Below, one piece after another: positions 8,499-9,689 of a stretch of 9,689 bases of DNA. The stretch is from positions 1 to 9,689 of the forward strand of contig CAZGKE010000134.1 in the NCBI GenBank assembly GCA_964526035.1. The letters are read 5' to 3'. The position numbers and the translations under genes were made by a program. This stretch comes from DAOMOD01 sp964526035. GTDB taxonomy: Bacteria > Pseudomonadota > Gammaproteobacteria > Xanthomonadales > BPKI01. The stretch's first letter is position 1. Each line of letters starts with the position of its first letter. The notes below the pieces were generated by a model that was not told the origin of the DNA, searched no databases, and saw only the letters and a program-made list of their open reading frames with translations.

Positions 8499-8519
8499 CA
8501 GCGGGCCATGGGCCCGCCG
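8499..8519 (-). repeat. GC-rich hairpin downstream of tRNA-Leu
   Basis: GCGGGCC (8501-8507) and GGCCCGC (8511-8517) form a perfect 7-bp inverted repeat with a 3-nt loop, extendable in RNA by a G-U and a C-G pair. It starts 21 nt after the tRNA CCA end and partly overlaps a palindrome CCGGCGCCGG (8517-8526). In mRNA sense it is followed by TGTCCTGAAACC, not a run of T, so it does not look like an intrinsic terminator. It could act as a processing signal, a barrier to 3' exonucleases or a weak attenuator; these are guesses. Confidence 0.5.
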
Positions 8520-8540
8520 GCGCCGGAACATCCCTCAAAT

Positions 8541-8625
8541 TGGTGCCCAGGGTGGGACTCGAACCCACACGACTTGCGTCACTACCCCCTCAAGATAGCG
8601 TGTCTACCAGTTCCACCACCTGGGC
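8541..8625 (-). tRNA. leuU: tRNA-Leu (anticodon GAG)
   Basis: This is an 85-nt class II tRNA with an encoded CCA end. Acceptor arms GCCCAGG (8625-8619) and CCTGGGC (8551-8545) pair fully, with discriminator A, as leucyl-tRNA synthetase needs. The D stem is GTG/CAC. The anticodon stem pairs CTATC with GGTAG (one U-G pair) around loop TTGAGGG, giving anticodon GAG at 8591-8589, which reads CUC and CUU. The long variable arm GAC-GCAA-GTC and T arm GTGGG-TTCGAGT-CCCAC complete the cloverleaf. It closely resembles E. coli leuU (tRNA-Leu GAG), which also follows secG. It begins 23 nt after secG and has no visible promoter of its own, so it is probably cut out of a longer transcript. Confidence 0.97.
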
Positions 8626-8648
8626 AGGGGATTTCCGCCTTGACGACC

Positions 8649-9068
8649 TCAGTCGTCGGAACCTGCCTCCTCGTCGGCGGGCTCAGGTTCGGCTTCGGAA
8701 TCTGCCTGGTCAATCGGGGTGGCCGGGTCGACGACGACGGGCAGGTCGCCCGCCGGCGTTGCCGGTACCGTGACTGCAGGAACCTCCGAGCCGGACATGA
8801 CGCCCAGGTCAGCCGCACCCCGGGCAGCAAGGCCCGTGCGGCTGGCATAGATGGCCATACCAAGAGTCAGGACGAAAAAAATGGTGGCCAGCGCCGCAGT
8901 GGAGCGGGTCAGGAACGACCCTGCGCCACGCGCACCGAATACGGTCGCCGAGGCACCTGCACCGAAACCGGATCCTGCCGCGGCGCCAGGGCCGCGCTGG
9001 ATCAGGATGAGGGCAATCATGGCGATCGCCAGCAGCACGTAGACGACATTGAGAATGGTGAGAGTCAT
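8649..9068 (-). CDS. secG: Preprotein translocase subunit SecG
   Basis: SecG (139 aa) is the small accessory subunit of the SecYEG channel and stimulates protein export across the inner membrane. It has two membrane segments, about 3-23 and 55-75. Between them lies the conserved glycine-rich cytoplasmic loop, with LIQRGPGAAAGSGFGAGASA (22-41) and FGARGAGSFLTRSTA (44-58), both hallmark sequences. After the second helix the protein extends into a Pro/Ala-rich and then strongly acidic tail (about 95-139, ending EPEPADEEAGSDD). This makes it about 30 residues longer than E. coli SecG; such variable tails are common in the family. It starts 24 nt after tpiA. The sequence ahead of the ATG (ACGGAAACCC in mRNA) is only a weak ribosome binding site. 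Confidence 0.95.
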   Translation of the reverse strand: MTLTILNVVYVLLAIAMIALILIQRGPGAAAGSGFGAGASATVFGARGAGSFLTRSTAALATIFFVLTLGMAIYASRTGLAARGAADLGVMSGSEVPAVTVPATPAGDLPVVVDPATPIDQADSEAEPEPADEEAGSDD

Positions 9069-9092
9069 GGGTTTCCGTAATATCCAAGCGGC

Positions 9093-9689
9093 TCAGGCCT
9101 GCCCAGCCGCGCGCACGATGGCGAGGAAATCCTTCGCCACCAGCGACGCGCCGCCAATCAGTCCTCCGTCCACATCAGTCTGACGGAAGATAGCCAGGGC
9201 GTTGTCGGGCTTGACGCTGCCGCCGTAGAGAATCTTCAGCGAGCGCGAGATTGTAGCATCGGCCGCGGCGACTTTGCCACGAATGAACCGGTGAACCGCC
9301 TGCGCCTGCTCCGGAGTTGCGGTCAAACCGGTACCGATGGCCCAGACCGGCTCGTAGGCGATGACCGCCTGCGCCAGGGCGCCGACCCCGCACACGTCGA
9401 GCACCGCGGAAAGCTGGGTTTCCACCACCGCCTCCGTACGTCCGCTCTCCCGGTCTTCGAGCAGTTCGCCGACGCAAATCACCGGCACCAGTCCGGCGGA
9501 TTGAGCGGCGAGCGCCTTGCGCGCCACCATGGCGCTGTCCTCACCGTGGAACTGACGGCGTTCGGAATGACCGACGATGGCGTAACGACAGCCGGCCTCC
9601 TTCAGCATGGCCGCCGACACTTCGCCGGTAAAGGCGCCGCCGGAATGCTCGCTGACATCCTGGCCTCCGAAGGCAATCAACTCGCCAAA
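9093..9689 (-). CDS. tpiA: Triose-phosphate isomerase, 5'-truncated by the window edge
   Basis: Triose-phosphate isomerase interconverts dihydroxyacetone phosphate and glyceraldehyde 3-phosphate in glycolysis and gluconeogenesis, in the cytoplasm. The visible 198 residues are the C-terminal four fifths of the usual protein of about 250 aa; the lost N-terminus should contain the catalytic Asn-x-Lys. The fragment begins FGELIAFGGQDVSEH. Seen here are the catalytic histidine in IVGHSERR (fragment residue 41), the catalytic glutamate in AYEPVWAIGTG (113), whose following residues form the mobile loop 6, and the phosphate-binding YGGSVKPDN and GGLIGGAS. The frame is open through the right edge, so a TTG at 9680-9678 is an internal leucine and not the start. 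All key residues present look intact. Confidence 0.96.
   Translation of the reverse strand, partial: FGELIAFGGQDVSEHSGGAFTGEVSAAMLKEAGCRYAIVGHSERRQFHGEDSAMVARKALAAQSAGLVPVICVGELLEDRESGRTEAVVETQLSAVLDVCGVGALAQAVIAYEPVWAIGTGLTATPEQAQAVHRFIRGKVAAADATISRSLKILYGGSVKPDNALAIFRQTDVDGGLIGGASLVAKDFLAIVRAAGQA

Larger units (their letters stand above)
8370..8540 (-). other. tRNA-nuoA intergenic leader
   Basis: This 171-nt stretch is the largest gap without a gene in the window. It lies between the CCA end of the tRNA and the nuoA GTG. It holds a GC-rich hairpin (8499-8519), a nested inverted repeat (8407-8463), a 9-bp direct repeat and the nuoA ribosome binding site. I see no convincing sigma-70 promoter and no terminator with a T-tract. 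If nuo is transcribed from upstream (tpiA-secG), this is the 3' trailer removed from the tRNA plus the 5' leader of nuo mRNA. If nuo has its own promoter, it should be here, but it is not recognisable by eye. Confidence 0.7.

Noticed and set aside
8499..8519. Intrinsic terminator after the tRNA
   Set aside because: The hairpin is strong, but no T-tract follows in the direction of transcription.
7812..9080. 422-codon open frame on the plus strand
   Set aside because: It runs antisense across nuoB, nuoA, the tRNA and secG. Its translation has no recognisable domain and is explained by mirror codon bias of GC-rich genes.
9678..9680. TTG as the tpiA start
   Set aside because: The conserved triose-phosphate isomerase frame continues upstream to the window edge. 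About 50 N-terminal residues, including the catalytic Lys, must lie beyond it.

Overview
The window is a single GC-rich stretch (by eye somewhat over 60% G+C) with every supported gene on the minus strand. Read in the direction of transcription (high to low coordinates) the order is: tpiA (5' end cut off), secG, a tRNA-Leu(GAG), then nuoA-B-C-D-E-F-G-H and the first 49 codons of nuoI, which runs off the left edge. This is the first two thirds of the operon for proton-pumping NADH:quinone oxidoreductase (respiratory complex I), preceded by a glycolytic gene and a Sec translocon gene.

Organism: a gammaproteobacterium, most likely of the Xanthomonadales/Lysobacterales or a close neighbour. The reasons are that nuoC and nuoD are separate genes (enterics fuse them), that NuoG lacks the cysteine motif for cluster N7, that NuoC carries an extra loop I associate from memory with xanthomonad NuoC, and that the order tpiA-secG-tRNA-Leu-nuoA is one I recall from Xanthomonas/Xylella-type genomes. 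This placement is inference, since no search was possible.

Layout: 9689-9093 tpiA; 9068-8649 secG, 24 nt after tpiA; 8625-8541 tRNA-Leu, 23 nt after secG; 8540-8370 a 171-nt leader holding two inverted repeats and the nuoA ribosome binding site; 8369-1 the nuo genes, packed with overlaps of 1-4 nt (C/D, F/G, G/H, H/I) or short gaps (4 nt A-B, 9 nt B-C, 58 nt D-E, 30 nt E-F). No intrinsic terminator or convincing promoter is visible anywhere, so long co-transcripts, with the tRNA cut out by RNases, are plausible.

How the genes work together: NuoE, F and G form the NADH-oxidising module (FMN and clusters N1a, N3, N1b, N4, N5). NuoB, C, D and I form the connecting module that passes electrons via N6a/N6b and N2 to quinone. 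NuoA and NuoH are the membrane subunits that join this arm to the proton-pumping arm; the rest of that arm (NuoJ-N) must lie beyond the left edge. All cluster-ligand cysteines expected in the complete subunits are present, so the complex looks functional.

I found no mobile element, CRISPR array, defence system or unknown gene. The region is conserved housekeeping DNA. The only part not explained by known genes is the structured leader between the tRNA and nuoA.
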